From the NCBI RefSeq assembly GCF_020537505.1, contig NZ_JAJBMO010000009.1, positions 62,001 to 126,000 of the forward strand: DNA of 64,000 bases, in the 5' to 3' direction. This document shows positions 51,904 to 60,770 of the stretch, piece after piece. The position numbers and the translations under genes are program-made. Every line of letters starts with the position of its first letter. Position 1 is the stretch's first letter. The stretch is from Blautia glucerasea. GTDB lineage: Bacteria; Bacillota; Clostridia; Lachnospirales; Lachnospiraceae. Below the pieces are notes generated by a model. It saw only the letters and a list, made by a program, of their open reading frames with translations, was not told the origin of the DNA and ran no database searches.

Positions 51904-53787
51904 ATGGGAGAGAAATTACAGTTTACAGAGCTTGACCAGTATCTGTTTGGTCAGGGAACCCATTATGATGTTTACAGGAAGCTTGGCGCGCACCCGGTGA
52001 AACAGGGGAAAAAAGAAGGCGTTTATTTTGCAGTATGGGCACCTAATGCACAGGCTGTTTCTGTAATTGGAGAGTTTAACGACTGGGACGAGCAGGCATC
52101 CCCAATGAAAAAGGTAGGTCCGATCGGTGTATTTGAGGCATTTGTCCCTGGGGCGAAGATTGGACAGCTGTATAAGTTTTTCATTATAGGAATGCATGGG
52201 GAGCAAATTTATAAGGCAGATCCTTATGCAAATGAGGCAGAATTAAGACCGGGAACCGCTTCCAGGATCACGGATATCGGAGCGTATAAATGGAAAGATG
52301 CCACCTGGATGAAGAATCGCCAGAAGTTTGACGAGAACAAGGATGCCATGGCAATTTATGAAGTCCATCCTGGTTCCTGGATGAGGCATCCGGCTACTGA
52401 GGAGAATGAGAAGGGCTTTTACAATTACAGGGAGCTTGCGGTGAAGCTGGCCCGGTATGTAAAGGATATGGGATACACCCATGTAGAATTGATGGGAATC
52501 GCAGAGCATCCGTTTGACGGATCCTGGGGATATCAGGTGACTGGTTATTATGCACCAACCTCCCGTTATGGAACCCCTCAGGATTTTAAATACATGGTAG
52601 ATTATCTTCACAGACAGAAGATTGGCGTGATCCTGGACTGGGTGCCGGCTCATTTTCCAAAAGACGCTCATGGGCTTGTGAATTTTGACGGAACCGCAGT
52701 TTATGAGCATGCAGATCCAAGACAGGGGGAGCATCCGGACTGGGGCACGAAGATTTATAATTACGGCAGACCAGAGGTAAAGAACTTCCTGATCGCAAAT
52801 GCCCTGTTCTGGATTGAAGAGTGCCATGTGGACGGTCTTCGTGTTGACGCGGTTGCATCCATGCTGTACCTGGATTACGGCAAGAATGATGGCCAGTGGG
52901 TTGCCAATAAATATGGTGGAAACCAGAACCTGGAAGCAATCGAGTTTTTTAAGCATCTGAATACGGTAGTCCTTGGAAGAAACCATGGAACCGTGATGAT
53001 CGCAGAGGAATCTACTGCATGGCCGAAGGTAACCGGCAAGGCAGAGGATGACGGCCTTGGATTTTCCCTGAAGTGGAATATGGGCTGGATGAATGATTTC
53101 CTGGAGTACATGAAGCTGGATCCTTATTTCCGTAAATTTAATCACAATAAGATGACATTTTCCATGACCTATGCGTACAGCGAGAAGTATATACTGGTGA
53201 TTTCCCATGATGAGGTTGTTCATCTGAAGAAGTCCATGCTGGAAAAAATGCCTGGAGAGCCAGATGATAAGTTCAAGAATCTGAAGGCTGCTTATACCTT
53301 TATGTTCTGTCACCCGGGCAAGAAGCTTCTGTTCATGGGACAGGAATTCGGCCAGCTTCGGGAGTGGAGCGAGGAGAGAGAACTTGACTGGTTCCTTCTT
53401 GGTGAAGAGAAGCACTGTGATCTGAAGGATTTTGTGCAGGCACTTCTGAAAATGTACCGCAAATATCCTGCGCTCTATGCAATGGACACAAATCCGTCCG
53501 GTTTTGAATGGATCAATGCGGATGACGGGGACAGAAGTATTTATAGTTTCGTAAGGAAGTCACCGACTGGAAGAAACAATCTTCTAGTGGTATGCAACTT
53601 CACACCGGTAGACCGTCCGGATTACCGTGTGGGAGTTCCGAAAAAGAAACAGTATACTCTGGTCCTGGATGAGAATGGACAGACGGAGAAGAAGGTATTT
53701 AAGGCAGAAACCAGTGAGTGCGATAATCGTCCGTTTTCCTTTGCATATCCGCTTCCAGGATATGGAGTGGCTGTGTTCAAGTATTAA
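51904..53787 (+). CDS. glgB: 1,4-alpha-glucan branching enzyme
   Basis: 627 residues, the usual GlgB length without the extra N1 domain. A CBM48 domain (YFAVWAPNAQAVSVIGEFNDWD, about 35-110) precedes the GH13 barrel. Catalytic motifs are GLRVDAVASMLYLDY (nucleophile Asp), IAEESTAWP (acid/base Glu) and ISHDEVVHLK (transition-state Asp). It creates alpha-1,6 branches in glycogen. GGGAGG precedes the start. No other glycogen gene is adjacent; it appears monocistronic. Confidence 0.95.
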   Translation: MGEKLQFTELDQYLFGQGTHYDVYRKLGAHPVKQGKKEGVYFAVWAPNAQAVSVIGEFNDWDEQASPMKKVGPIGVFEAFVPGAKIGQLYKFFIIGMHGEQIYKADPYANEAELRPGTASRITDIGAYKWKDATWMKNRQKFDENKDAMAIYEVHPGSWMRHPATEENEKGFYNYRELAVKLARYVKDMGYTHVELMGIAEHPFDGSWGYQVTGYYAPTSRYGTPQDFKYMVDYLHRQKIGVILDWVPAHFPKDAHGLVNFDGTAVYEHADPRQGEHPDWGTKIYNYGRPEVKNFLIANALFWIEECHVDGLRVDAVASMLYLDYGKNDGQWVANKYGGNQNLEAIEFFKHLNTVVLGRNHGTVMIAEESTAWPKVTGKAEDDGLGFSLKWNMGWMNDFLEYMKLDPYFRKFNHNKMTFSMTYAYSEKYILVISHDEVVHLKKSMLEKMPGEPDDKFKNLKAAYTFMFCHPGKKLLFMGQEFGQLREWSEERELDWFLLGEEKHCDLKDFVQALLKMYRKYPALYAMDTNPSGFEWINADDGDRSIYSFVRKSPTGRNNLLVVCNFTPVDRPDYRVGVPKKKQYTLVLDENGQTEKKVFKAETSECDNRPFSFAYPLPGYGVAVFKY

Positions 53788-53947
53788 AAATGACTAAAGA
53801 ATTGGGAAAAACAGGGTTTGGTTTGTGACTGTTGGGGATTTTTCCCAGAAGGTCAAAAATTTGTTGCTATTTGGAAAAAGTTGCGATATAATGAGCCCGA
53901 ACGAAAAGAAATGGAAAAGTTGTGCATGTTGAAAGGAGAATATTGAC

Positions 53948-54181
53948 ATGAAAGTATCTAATATTAAAGACATTCAGAAATTTTTTGATGTAGTAGACAG
54001 CTGCACTGGTAAAGTAGAGCTTGTAACTGGTGAAGGTGACAGACTGAACCTGAAATCTAAATTATCACAGTATGTATCTCTTGCAAACATCTTCTCTAAC
54101 GGTGAGATCCCGGAGCTTGAGATCGTTGCATATGAGAAAGAAGACATTGATAAGCTTATGCATTTCATGATCAACGGCTGA
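53948..54181 (+). CDS. Conserved small acidic protein, unknown function
   Basis: 77 residues, soluble, no signal or membrane segment. The sequence VELVTGEGDRLNLKSKLSQYVSLANIFSNGEIPELEI looks like a compact beta-alpha fold. I recall similar small proteins from other clostridia but no established function. AAGGAG precedes the ATG by seven bases. It has its own terminator, so it is a separate transcript. Its hydrophobic and charged pattern and good ribosome site support a real gene. Confidence 0.75.
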   Translation: MKVSNIKDIQKFFDVVDSCTGKVELVTGEGDRLNLKSKLSQYVSLANIFSNGEIPELEIVAYEKEDIDKLMHFMING

Positions 54182-54216
54182 TCTGCATAAATCTGTGAAA
54201 TTAGGATAAATATATT

Positions 54217-54246
54217 AGGGGATGTGACGTAGTCATGTCCCCTTTT
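54217..54246 (+). terminator. Terminator after the 77-residue protein gene
   Basis: AGGGGATGTGA (54217-54227) pairs with TCATGTCCCCT (54233-54243), with two GU pairs, followed by TTT. Confidence 0.8.
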
Positions 54247-54252
54247 CTGGCA

Positions 54253-54436
54253 GGTATAGCAAAGGTGTTACGTTGATCCTGGGAGACAGGATGGTCGTTG
54301 CTATACAGACAGGAATGAATAACCAGGGGGTATCGGTGCTTCCTGGTCATAGCTTTTTGTGCGAAAATCCCGGCACCAGAGCTGGACGTGCCCCAAGGTA
54401 TTACGAAGCATGAAAGAAATTGTAATATTTTGGGGG
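54253..54436 (+). ncRNA. Candidate structured RNA or riboswitch-like leader
   Basis: Several strong helices lie in 184 bases between a terminator and the COG0523 gene. P1 is 9 perfect bp (54254-54262 with 54298-54306) enclosing a 6-bp hairpin (54276-54281 with 54287-54292). P2 is ACCAGG/CCTGGT (54322-54327 with 54342-54347). P3 is a GGCAC/GTGCC stem (54372-54392) with inner CCAG/CTGG. P4 is 14 bp with two GU pairs (54391-54404 with 54422-54435). GGTGC in the P2 loop can pair with GCACC in P3, a possible switch or pseudoknot. No T run follows, so it is not a simple terminator. I could not match a known class. Confidence 0.55.
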
Positions 54437-54482
54437 ACGAATCTGCTTTGGCGCCCTGTATCATAGAAAGGGGAAATACAAA

Positions 54483-55661
54483 ATGGTAAAGATTGACATT
54501 ATTTCCGGTTTCCTTGGAGCCGGTAAAACAACTCTTATTAAGAAACTTCTGAAAGAGGCCTTTGAAGGCGAGCAGGTAGTGCTGATCGAGAACGAGTTTG
54601 GTGAGATCGGTATTGACGGCGGATTCCTGAAAGACGCTGGAATTGAGATCCGTGAGATGAACTCCGGATGCATCTGCTGCTCCCTGGTTGGAGATTTCGG
54701 TGCTTCCCTGAAGGAAGTAGTAGAGAAATATCATCCGGACCGTATCCTGATCGAGCCATCAGGTGTTGGAAAGCTTTCCGATGTGATTAAGGCTGTACAG
54801 GGTGTAGAAGAGGATGTTGATATTCAGCTGAACAGCTACACCACAGTTGTGGATGCAAAGAAATGCAAAATGTATATGAGAAACTTTGGTGAGTTCTTTG
54901 ACAACCAGGTTCAGTATGCAGGGGCCATCATTATGAGCCGTACCGATATTGTAGATGAGAAGAAAGCAATGGAGTCTATGGAACTGCTTCGTTCTATCAA
55001 TGAGAAAGCTGCCATTATCACCACCCCTATTGAGAAGCTGGACGGAAAGAAGATCCTGGAGGTTATGGAGCATCCGGTATCTCTGGCAGATGAGCTGCTG
55101 AAAGAGGAGCATGAGCACCATCATCACCATGATGACGAGTGCGGTTGTGGACATGACCACGATCATGAGCACCATCATCACGACCATGATGAGGAGGATG
55201 ACCACGATCATGAGCATCACCATCACGATCATGACGGGGAATGCGGTTGTGGACATGACCACGATCATGAGCATCACCATCACCATGACGATGAGTGTGG
55301 CTGCGGACATGACCACGATCATGAGCATCATCACGACCATGATGATGAGTGCGGTTGTGGACATCATCACCATCATCATGCAGACGAAGTATTCACCAGC
55401 TGGGGACGTGAGACCATTAAGAAGTTCACAAGAGAGGGACTGGAGAAGATGTTGGAGAGCCTTTCCGCTTCTGAAGAGTATGGCGTGATCCTTCGTGCTA
55501 AGGGAATGCTTCCGGCAGAGGACGGAACCTGGATCTACTTTGATATGGTTCCAGAGGAAACTGAGATCCGTGAAGGTTCACCGGAGTACACCGGACGTCT
55601 TTGCGTAATCGGTTCCAAACTGAAAGAAAACAAGCTGGCTGAATTGTTCGGCGTAGTATAA
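54483..55661 (+). CDS. COG0523 (CobW/ZNG1-type) GTPase with large His-rich metal-binding region
   Basis: 392 residues. Walker A is GFLGAGKTT (9-17); the family metal motif CxCC is C63-I-C-C66 in NSGCICCSL; EPSGVG at 91-96 is the Walker-B-side signature. The guanine motif reads SRTD instead of NKxD. Residues 210-299 are an exceptionally His-rich insert with four CGCGHDH-like units, ahead of a C-terminal CobW domain. Such proteins are GTP-driven metallochaperones, usually for zinc. Next to it are a second COG0523 gene (22 bases downstream) and an upstream structured leader. Zinc is the likely metal; nickel or cobalt storage is possible given the His-rich run. Confidence 0.9.
   Translation: MVKIDIISGFLGAGKTTLIKKLLKEAFEGEQVVLIENEFGEIGIDGGFLKDAGIEIREMNSGCICCSLVGDFGASLKEVVEKYHPDRILIEPSGVGKLSDVIKAVQGVEEDVDIQLNSYTTVVDAKKCKMYMRNFGEFFDNQVQYAGAIIMSRTDIVDEKKAMESMELLRSINEKAAIITTPIEKLDGKKILEVMEHPVSLADELLKEEHEHHHHHDDECGCGHDHDHEHHHHDHDEEDDHDHEHHHHDHDGECGCGHDHDHEHHHHHDDECGCGHDHDHEHHHDHDDECGCGHHHHHHADEVFTSWGRETIKKFTREGLEKMLESLSASEEYGVILRAKGMLPAEDGTWIYFDMVPEETEIREGSPEYTGRLCVIGSKLKENKLAELFGVV
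55110..55380 (+). repeat. Tandem repeats encoding the His/Cys metal-binding region
   Basis: About four imperfect units of 48-60 bases encode DDECGCGHDHDHEHHH-like sequence. Unit length and His number vary, which points to repeat expansion and contraction. Confidence 0.75.
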
Positions 55662-55683
55662 AAATACAGGGAGGTTTCTGTAA

Positions 55684-56634
55684 ATGGACGAAATTACAGT
55701 ACCGATTTATCTCATATCCGGCTTTCTGGAAAGCGGTAAGACCTCTTTCCTCAGCTTCACCCTGCAGCAGGATTATTTCCGCACAGAGGGGAAGACTCTT
55801 CTCATTCTCTGCGAAGAGGGCGAGGAGGAGTACGACGAGGAAGCTCTTGCGAAAGACAATGTGGTAATTGAGGTTATCGAGAAGGAAGAAGATTTTACAC
55901 CGGAGCGTCTCCAGGCGCTGGATATTATTCACCAGCCGGAGCGTGTGGTTATGGAATACAATGGAATGTGGCTGGTAAGCAAATTTGAAGAGATGAAGGT
56001 TCCGGCAGGCTGGGGCATTGAACAGCACATCACCTGTGTGGATGCAGGCACATTCCAGGTTTATATGCAGAACATGAAATCTATTTTCATGGACATGGTC
56101 CGCAATGCGGATATGGTTGTATTTAACCGCTGCAAGAAAGAGTATCCTCTTGCAAACTTCCGTAGAAGCATTAAGGTTGTAAATCCAAGCGCAGAGGTTA
56201 TTTTCGAGGACGAAGAGGGCGAGATGACCGATATTTTCGCAGATCAGATGCCATTTGATCTGGACACTGATATCGTGGATATTCCGTCGGAAGATTACGG
56301 AATCTGGTTCGTAGATGCTATGGATCACCCGGATCGCTATGTTGGGAAAACACTCCGTTTCAAGGCCCGTGCAAGACGCCCAAGAGGAATGGGAAGCAAG
56401 TTCTTTATTCCAGGACGTACTGCTATGACCTGCTGTGCAGATGACACTACTTTCCTTGGCTACATCTGCAAGAGTGCTTATGCACCCAAGCTGAAACCAG
56501 GTGAGTGGGTTGAGGTGACGGCCAAGGTTGCCTTTGAGAACCGTTCTGAGTACCAGGGAGAGGGAATCGTTCTCTATGCAGAGAATGTAAGCCCATGCGA
56601 GCCGCTGGCGGATGAGATGGTATATTTTAATTAA
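55684..56634 (+). CDS. COG0523 GTPase fused to a YcgQ-like (DUF1980) C-terminal domain
   Basis: 316 residues. The N-terminal P-loop domain has Walker A GFLESGKTS (13-21) and VFNRCKKE at the guanine site, but no CxCC metal motif. The C-terminal part (about 205-316) does not look like the CobW domain. It has FKARARRPRGMGSKFFIPGRTAMTCCADD and GEWVEVTAKVAFENRSEYQGEGIVLYAENVSP, resembling the C-terminal region of TIGR03943/DUF1980 (YcgQ) proteins with its CC-x-AD motif. YcgQ belongs to zinc-limitation regulons. The gene is 22 bases after the His-rich GTPase, so both probably serve the same metal pathway. The fusion call is by eye. Confidence 0.75.
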   Translation: MDEITVPIYLISGFLESGKTSFLSFTLQQDYFRTEGKTLLILCEEGEEEYDEEALAKDNVVIEVIEKEEDFTPERLQALDIIHQPERVVMEYNGMWLVSKFEEMKVPAGWGIEQHITCVDAGTFQVYMQNMKSIFMDMVRNADMVVFNRCKKEYPLANFRRSIKVVNPSAEVIFEDEEGEMTDIFADQMPFDLDTDIVDIPSEDYGIWFVDAMDHPDRYVGKTLRFKARARRPRGMGSKFFIPGRTAMTCCADDTTFLGYICKSAYAPKLKPGEWVEVTAKVAFENRSEYQGEGIVLYAENVSPCEPLADEMVYFN

Positions 56635-56650
56635 TAAGGAAAATAAGAGT

Positions 56651-57229
56651 ATGTATTTAGTTGTTGGACTGGGAAACCCCGGGAAGCAGTATGAGGCGAC
56701 CCGCCACAATATGGGTTTTGATACGGTCGACGTGCTTGTGGAGCGTCATAATATTCCACAGGGCGGCGTAAAATTTAACGCCATGTACGGCTCCGGGTTT
56801 ATTGGCGGGGAAAAGGTTATCTTTATGAAGCCGTTGTCCTTTATGAATTTAAGCGGCGGCCCGGTGCAGGAGATGGCAGCTTATTTCAAAATTGATCCGG
56901 AGAGCCAGCTGATCATTATTCAGGACGATATTGACCTGGAGCCTGGACAGCTTCGCATCCGGAAGCAGGGCAGTGCCGGTGGCCATAATGGACTGAAGGA
57001 CATTATCGGCAGACTTGGCACCCAGAAGTTTATGCGTGTAAAGGTTGGCGTAGGCGCCAAACCAAAAGGATGGGATCTTGCAGACCATGTACTTGGCAGG
57101 TTTTCGGGTGCAGACCGCAAGCTGGTGGATGAGGCAATCGAGCTTGCCGCAGACGCAGTAGAGAAAATCATAACAGATGGTCCGGATGCGGCCATGAATG
57201 AGTACAACCGAAAACGTGTTACAGAGTAA
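56651..57229 (+). CDS. pth: Peptidyl-tRNA hydrolase
   Basis: 192 residues from the ATG at 56651; an earlier in-frame ATG at 56612 lies inside the preceding gene. It releases peptides from stalled peptidyl-tRNA. Motifs are GLGNPGKQYEATRHNMGF (with the catalytic His in TRHN), KPLSFMNLSG, QDDIDLEPG and GSAGGHNGLKDI. Length matches the bacterial family. It is followed by its own terminator and then mfd, the common order pth-mfd in Firmicutes. Confidence 0.96.
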   Translation: MYLVVGLGNPGKQYEATRHNMGFDTVDVLVERHNIPQGGVKFNAMYGSGFIGGEKVIFMKPLSFMNLSGGPVQEMAAYFKIDPESQLIIIQDDIDLEPGQLRIRKQGSAGGHNGLKDIIGRLGTQKFMRVKVGVGAKPKGWDLADHVLGRFSGADRKLVDEAIELAADAVEKIITDGPDAAMNEYNRKRVTE

Positions 57230-57230
57230 T

Positions 57231-57263
57231 AAAAGAAGTCCAGCAACAAGCTGGGCTTCTTTT
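57231..57263 (+). terminator. Terminator after pth
   Basis: AAAAGAAGTCCAGC pairs with GCTGGGCTTCTTTT over a five-base loop. It lies immediately after the stop codon, before the ribosome site of mfd. Confidence 0.85.
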
Positions 57264-57292
57264 GCCCCCAAAATAGATAAAGGAGGAAAGCC

Positions 57293-60200
57293 ATGCTTTC
57301 ATTTACCCAGCCCCTGAGTGGGATGGCAGAATTTGAAGAAATAGAGAAAAGTCTTGAGAAAAATCAGGGCATTGTGCAGATCACAGGCTGTCTGGAATCC
57401 CAGAAGGCACATCTGATCCATGGGCTTTCCGGCAAAGCTCCCATGCGCCTTGTAATCGCAGGTGATGAGCGCCAGGCAAAGGATCTCTGTGAGGACCTGC
57501 GCTTCTATGATAAGAATACCATGTTTTACCCGGCGAAGGATCTGCTGTTTTTCCAGGCGGATATTCAGGGGAATCTGCTGATCCGCCAGAGAATGTGCGT
57601 GGTGAAGGCACTTCTGGAGCAGAAAGAGCTTACCGTTGTTACCAGCATTGACGGCTGCATGGATTATCTGATGTCGCTGGAAGAGATTCAGAAAAAGGTA
57701 CTTCATTTTTATTCTGACAGTGTGATCAACATGGATGTGCTGAAAAATACCCTGGTCCAGCTTGGCTACGAGCGGGTAGGACAGGTAGAAATGCCGGGGC
57801 AGTTTTCTGTGCGCGGCGGTATTGTGGATATTTACTGCCTTACAGAAGAGAATCCGTGGCGAATCGAGCTGTGGGGAGATGAGGTGGATTCCATCCGCAG
57901 CTTTGACGCAGAGAGCCAGCGTTCTTTGGAGAACCTGGATGAGATTTCCATTTATCCGGCTGTAGAGTGGGCGGATGGCAAGAAGATGGTCTGTTTTGCA
58001 GATTATTTTCCAAGAGAAAAAATGCTGCTGTTTCTGGATGAGCCAAACCGGATCCTGGAGAACGGACTTGGTGTGGAGCAGGAGTATCAGCAGAGCCGTA
58101 TGCACAGAGAGGAAAAGGGAGAACAGGATCTCCCGGTGCAGTGGCTTTGTGAATTTTCTAAAGTTCAGAAGGAGTTGAATAAATGCCGGGCGGTGTCTTT
58201 GTCGGCCCTGGAGCCCCGTGGCGTGGAGTGGAATTTTGCGTCGGAGAAATACAATCTGACTGTTCAGAGTGTGACTTCCTATAACAGCAGCTTCCAGCTT
58301 TTGGTGGAGGATCTGAAGAAATACAAGAAAAAAGGTTATCAGATCATTCTGCTTTCCGGATCCAGAACCAGAGCAGAGCGTCTGGCCAGGGATCTTCAGG
58401 AAAATGATCTGAATGCCTTTTACGGTTCTGATTATGACCGGGTGATAAATCCAGGAGAGATCATGGTTCTCTATGGACACGCCCGGAAGGGTTTTGAGTA
58501 TCCTCTGATCAAATTTGCGGTGATTACAGAGTCCGACATTTTCGGTCAGGAGCAGAAAAAGAAGAAAAAGAAGAAGGTTTACAATGGCAAGCGGATCCAG
58601 GATTTTGCGGAGCTTTCCATTGGAGATTATGTGGTTCATGAGAAGCATGGACTGGGAATTTACCGTGGAATTGAGAAGGTGGAAGTTGACAAGGTTGTAA
58701 AGGATTACATCAAGATCGAATATCGGGATGGAAGTAATTTGTACATTCTGGCAACCCAGTTGGATCTTTTGCAGAAATACTCTGGCGCAGATACTGCCAA
58801 GGCACCGAAGCTGAACAAGCTTGGCACCCAGGAGTGGAACCGTACCAAATCAAAGGTAAAGGGCGCAGTCAAAAATATTGCCAAAGAGCTGGTAGAGCTT
58901 TATGCCGTCCGCCAGGAAAAAGAGGGTTATGTGTGCGGTCCGGATACAGTATGGCAGAGGGAATTCGAGGAAATGTTCCCTTATGAAGAAACGGAAGACC
59001 AGCTGAATGCCATTGAGGATACCAAGCGTGACATGGAGAGCACCAGGATCATGGATCGCCTGGTGTGTGGAGATGTTGGATATGGCAAGACAGAGGTTGC
59101 TCTCCGCGCTGCCTTTAAAGAGGTGCAGGAGAGCAGACAGGTGGTGTATCTGGCGCCAACTACCATTCTGGCCCAGCAGGTTTACAATACCTTTGTCCAG
59201 AGAATGAAGGAATTTCCAGTACGGGTAGATCTGCTCTGCCGTTTCCGCACTCCTTCCCAGCAGAAGAAGACGCTCCAGGACCTGAAAAAAGGACAGGTGG
59301 ACATTGTGATCGGTACCCACAGAGTGCTTTCCAAGGATGTGGAGTATAAGAACCTGGGACTTTTGATCGTAGACGAGGAGCAGCGTTTCGGCGTTACCCA
59401 TAAGGAAAAGATCAAGCAGCTGAAAAAGGACATTGATGTTCTCACATTGACAGCTACGCCGATTCCCCGAACCCTTCATATGAGCATGATCGGGATCCGG
59501 GATATGAGTGTGCTGGAGGAGCCGCCTATGGATCGTATGCCGATCCAGACTTACGTTATGGAATATGATGAGGAGACTGTCCGGGAGGCCATTGGAAGAG
59601 AGCTGCGAAGAGGCGGTCAGGTTTATTATGTTTATAACCGGGTGACGGACATTGATGAGGTTGCCCTTCGGATTTCCAAGCTGGTACCAGATGCCAGGGT
59701 GGATTTTGCCCATGGACAGATGAGCGAGCGGGAACTGGAACGGGTTATGTACGATTTTATCAATGGAGATATCGACGTGCTGGTTTCTACCACCATCATT
59801 GAGACAGGGCTGGATATTTCCAATGTGAATACCATGATCATCCACGATTCCGATAAATATGGACTTTCCCAGCTTTATCAGCTGAGGGGAAGAATTGGAC
59901 GCTCCAACAGGACTGCCTATGCATTTCTGATGTACCGCAGAAACACCATGCTACGGGAGGTGGCGGAGAAGAGGCTTTCTGCGATCCGGGAGTTCACAGA
60001 TCTGGGAAGCGGCTTCAAGATCGCCATGCGTGATCTGGAGCTCCGCGGTGCAGGAAATCTGCTGGGAGCACAGCAGCATGGACATATGAACGCAGTGGGC
60101 TATGACCTTTACTGTAAAATGCTTAGTGAGGCGGTGAAAGAGGCAAAAGGTATTCATACAATGGAGGATTTCGAGACCACCATTGATCTGAACATGGATG

Positions 60201-60613
60201 CCTTTATTCCAGATACGTATATCAGCAATGAGTTCCAGAAGCTGGATATTTACAAGCGTATTGCGGGAATTGAGTCTCAGCAGGAATATGATGATATGCT
60301 GGAAGAGCTGATCGACCGGTTTGGGGAGCCACCGAAAGCAGTGCTGAACCTGCTTGCCATTGCAAGGCTGAAAGCGCTGGCCCACCAGGGATATATTACG
60401 GAAATCAAGCAGCTGCAGCGGGAGATCCGAATCACTCTTTATGAGAATGCACATTTGAACCCGGAGGGAATTCCGCCGCTGGTTGCCAGGTACCGCAGAC
60501 AGCTGCAATTCAAGCCGGATAAAGAGCCGAAATTCCTGTTTGCCCCGGTGGGGGATATTGTGCAGGCGCTGACGGTGTTTGCAAAAGAGTTGATGGGGCT
60601 GGTGGAAGAATAA
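57293..60613 (+). CDS. mfd: Transcription-repair coupling factor
   Basis: 1106 residues. A UvrB-like N-terminal module (about 1-340, with VRGGIVDIY) precedes an RNA-polymerase-interaction domain (GDYVVHEKHGLGIYRG, about 443-500) and a RecG-like translocase: Walker A GDVGYGKTE, DEEQRFGV, TATPIPRTL, then QLRGRIGRS. A C-terminal TRCF domain follows. It removes RNA polymerase stalled at DNA damage and recruits UvrA. Length is slightly under B. subtilis Mfd (1177). AAAGGAGGAAAGCC precedes the ATG. Confidence 0.96.
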   Translation: MLSFTQPLSGMAEFEEIEKSLEKNQGIVQITGCLESQKAHLIHGLSGKAPMRLVIAGDERQAKDLCEDLRFYDKNTMFYPAKDLLFFQADIQGNLLIRQRMCVVKALLEQKELTVVTSIDGCMDYLMSLEEIQKKVLHFYSDSVINMDVLKNTLVQLGYERVGQVEMPGQFSVRGGIVDIYCLTEENPWRIELWGDEVDSIRSFDAESQRSLENLDEISIYPAVEWADGKKMVCFADYFPREKMLLFLDEPNRILENGLGVEQEYQQSRMHREEKGEQDLPVQWLCEFSKVQKELNKCRAVSLSALEPRGVEWNFASEKYNLTVQSVTSYNSSFQLLVEDLKKYKKKGYQIILLSGSRTRAERLARDLQENDLNAFYGSDYDRVINPGEIMVLYGHARKGFEYPLIKFAVITESDIFGQEQKKKKKKKVYNGKRIQDFAELSIGDYVVHEKHGLGIYRGIEKVEVDKVVKDYIKIEYRDGSNLYILATQLDLLQKYSGADTAKAPKLNKLGTQEWNRTKSKVKGAVKNIAKELVELYAVRQEKEGYVCGPDTVWQREFEEMFPYEETEDQLNAIEDTKRDMESTRIMDRLVCGDVGYGKTEVALRAAFKEVQESRQVVYLAPTTILAQQVYNTFVQRMKEFPVRVDLLCRFRTPSQQKKTLQDLKKGQVDIVIGTHRVLSKDVEYKNLGLLIVDEEQRFGVTHKEKIKQLKKDIDVLTLTATPIPRTLHMSMIGIRDMSVLEEPPMDRMPIQTYVMEYDEETVREAIGRELRRGGQVYYVYNRVTDIDEVALRISKLVPDARVDFAHGQMSERELERVMYDFINGDIDVLVSTTIIETGLDISNVNTMIIHDSDKYGLSQLYQLRGRIGRSNRTAYAFLMYRRNTMLREVAEKRLSAIREFTDLGSGFKIAMRDLELRGAGNLLGAQQHGHMNAVGYDLYCKMLSEAVKEAKGIHTMEDFETTIDLNMDAFIPDTYISNEFQKLDIYKRIAGIESQQEYDDMLEELIDRFGEPPKAVLNLLAIARLKALAHQGYITEIKQLQREIRITLYENAHLNPEGIPPLVARYRRQLQFKPDKEPKFLFAPVGDIVQALTVFAKELMGLVEE

Positions 60614-60770
60614 CGAAAATTGTGTGAAATCCGCCAGATTTTCCCCTTTCTACTTGCCCTCATGGGAAAAAAGTTTTATACTCTTATTAGCGTGCCCGTA
60701 ATAGGAGATTGTGATGGAAGTATACAATGATTTTACCGGCACATCAGTGAAAGGGTAATTGGTGATCAAT

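Noticed and set aside
54182..54482. Cobalamin riboswitch upstream of a CobW-named gene
   Set aside because: The conserved B12-box GCCACTG is absent, and CobW/COG0523 proteins of this type are mostly zinc-linked; only a generic structured leader is supported.
55111..55488. Met/Thr/Ile-rich open frames on both strands of the His-rich region
   Set aside because: These are frame shadows of the CAT/CAC/GAC repeats of the COG0523 gene.
59632..59845. Minus-strand open frames inside mfd
   Set aside because: Antisense shadows of a strongly conserved gene without ribosome sites.
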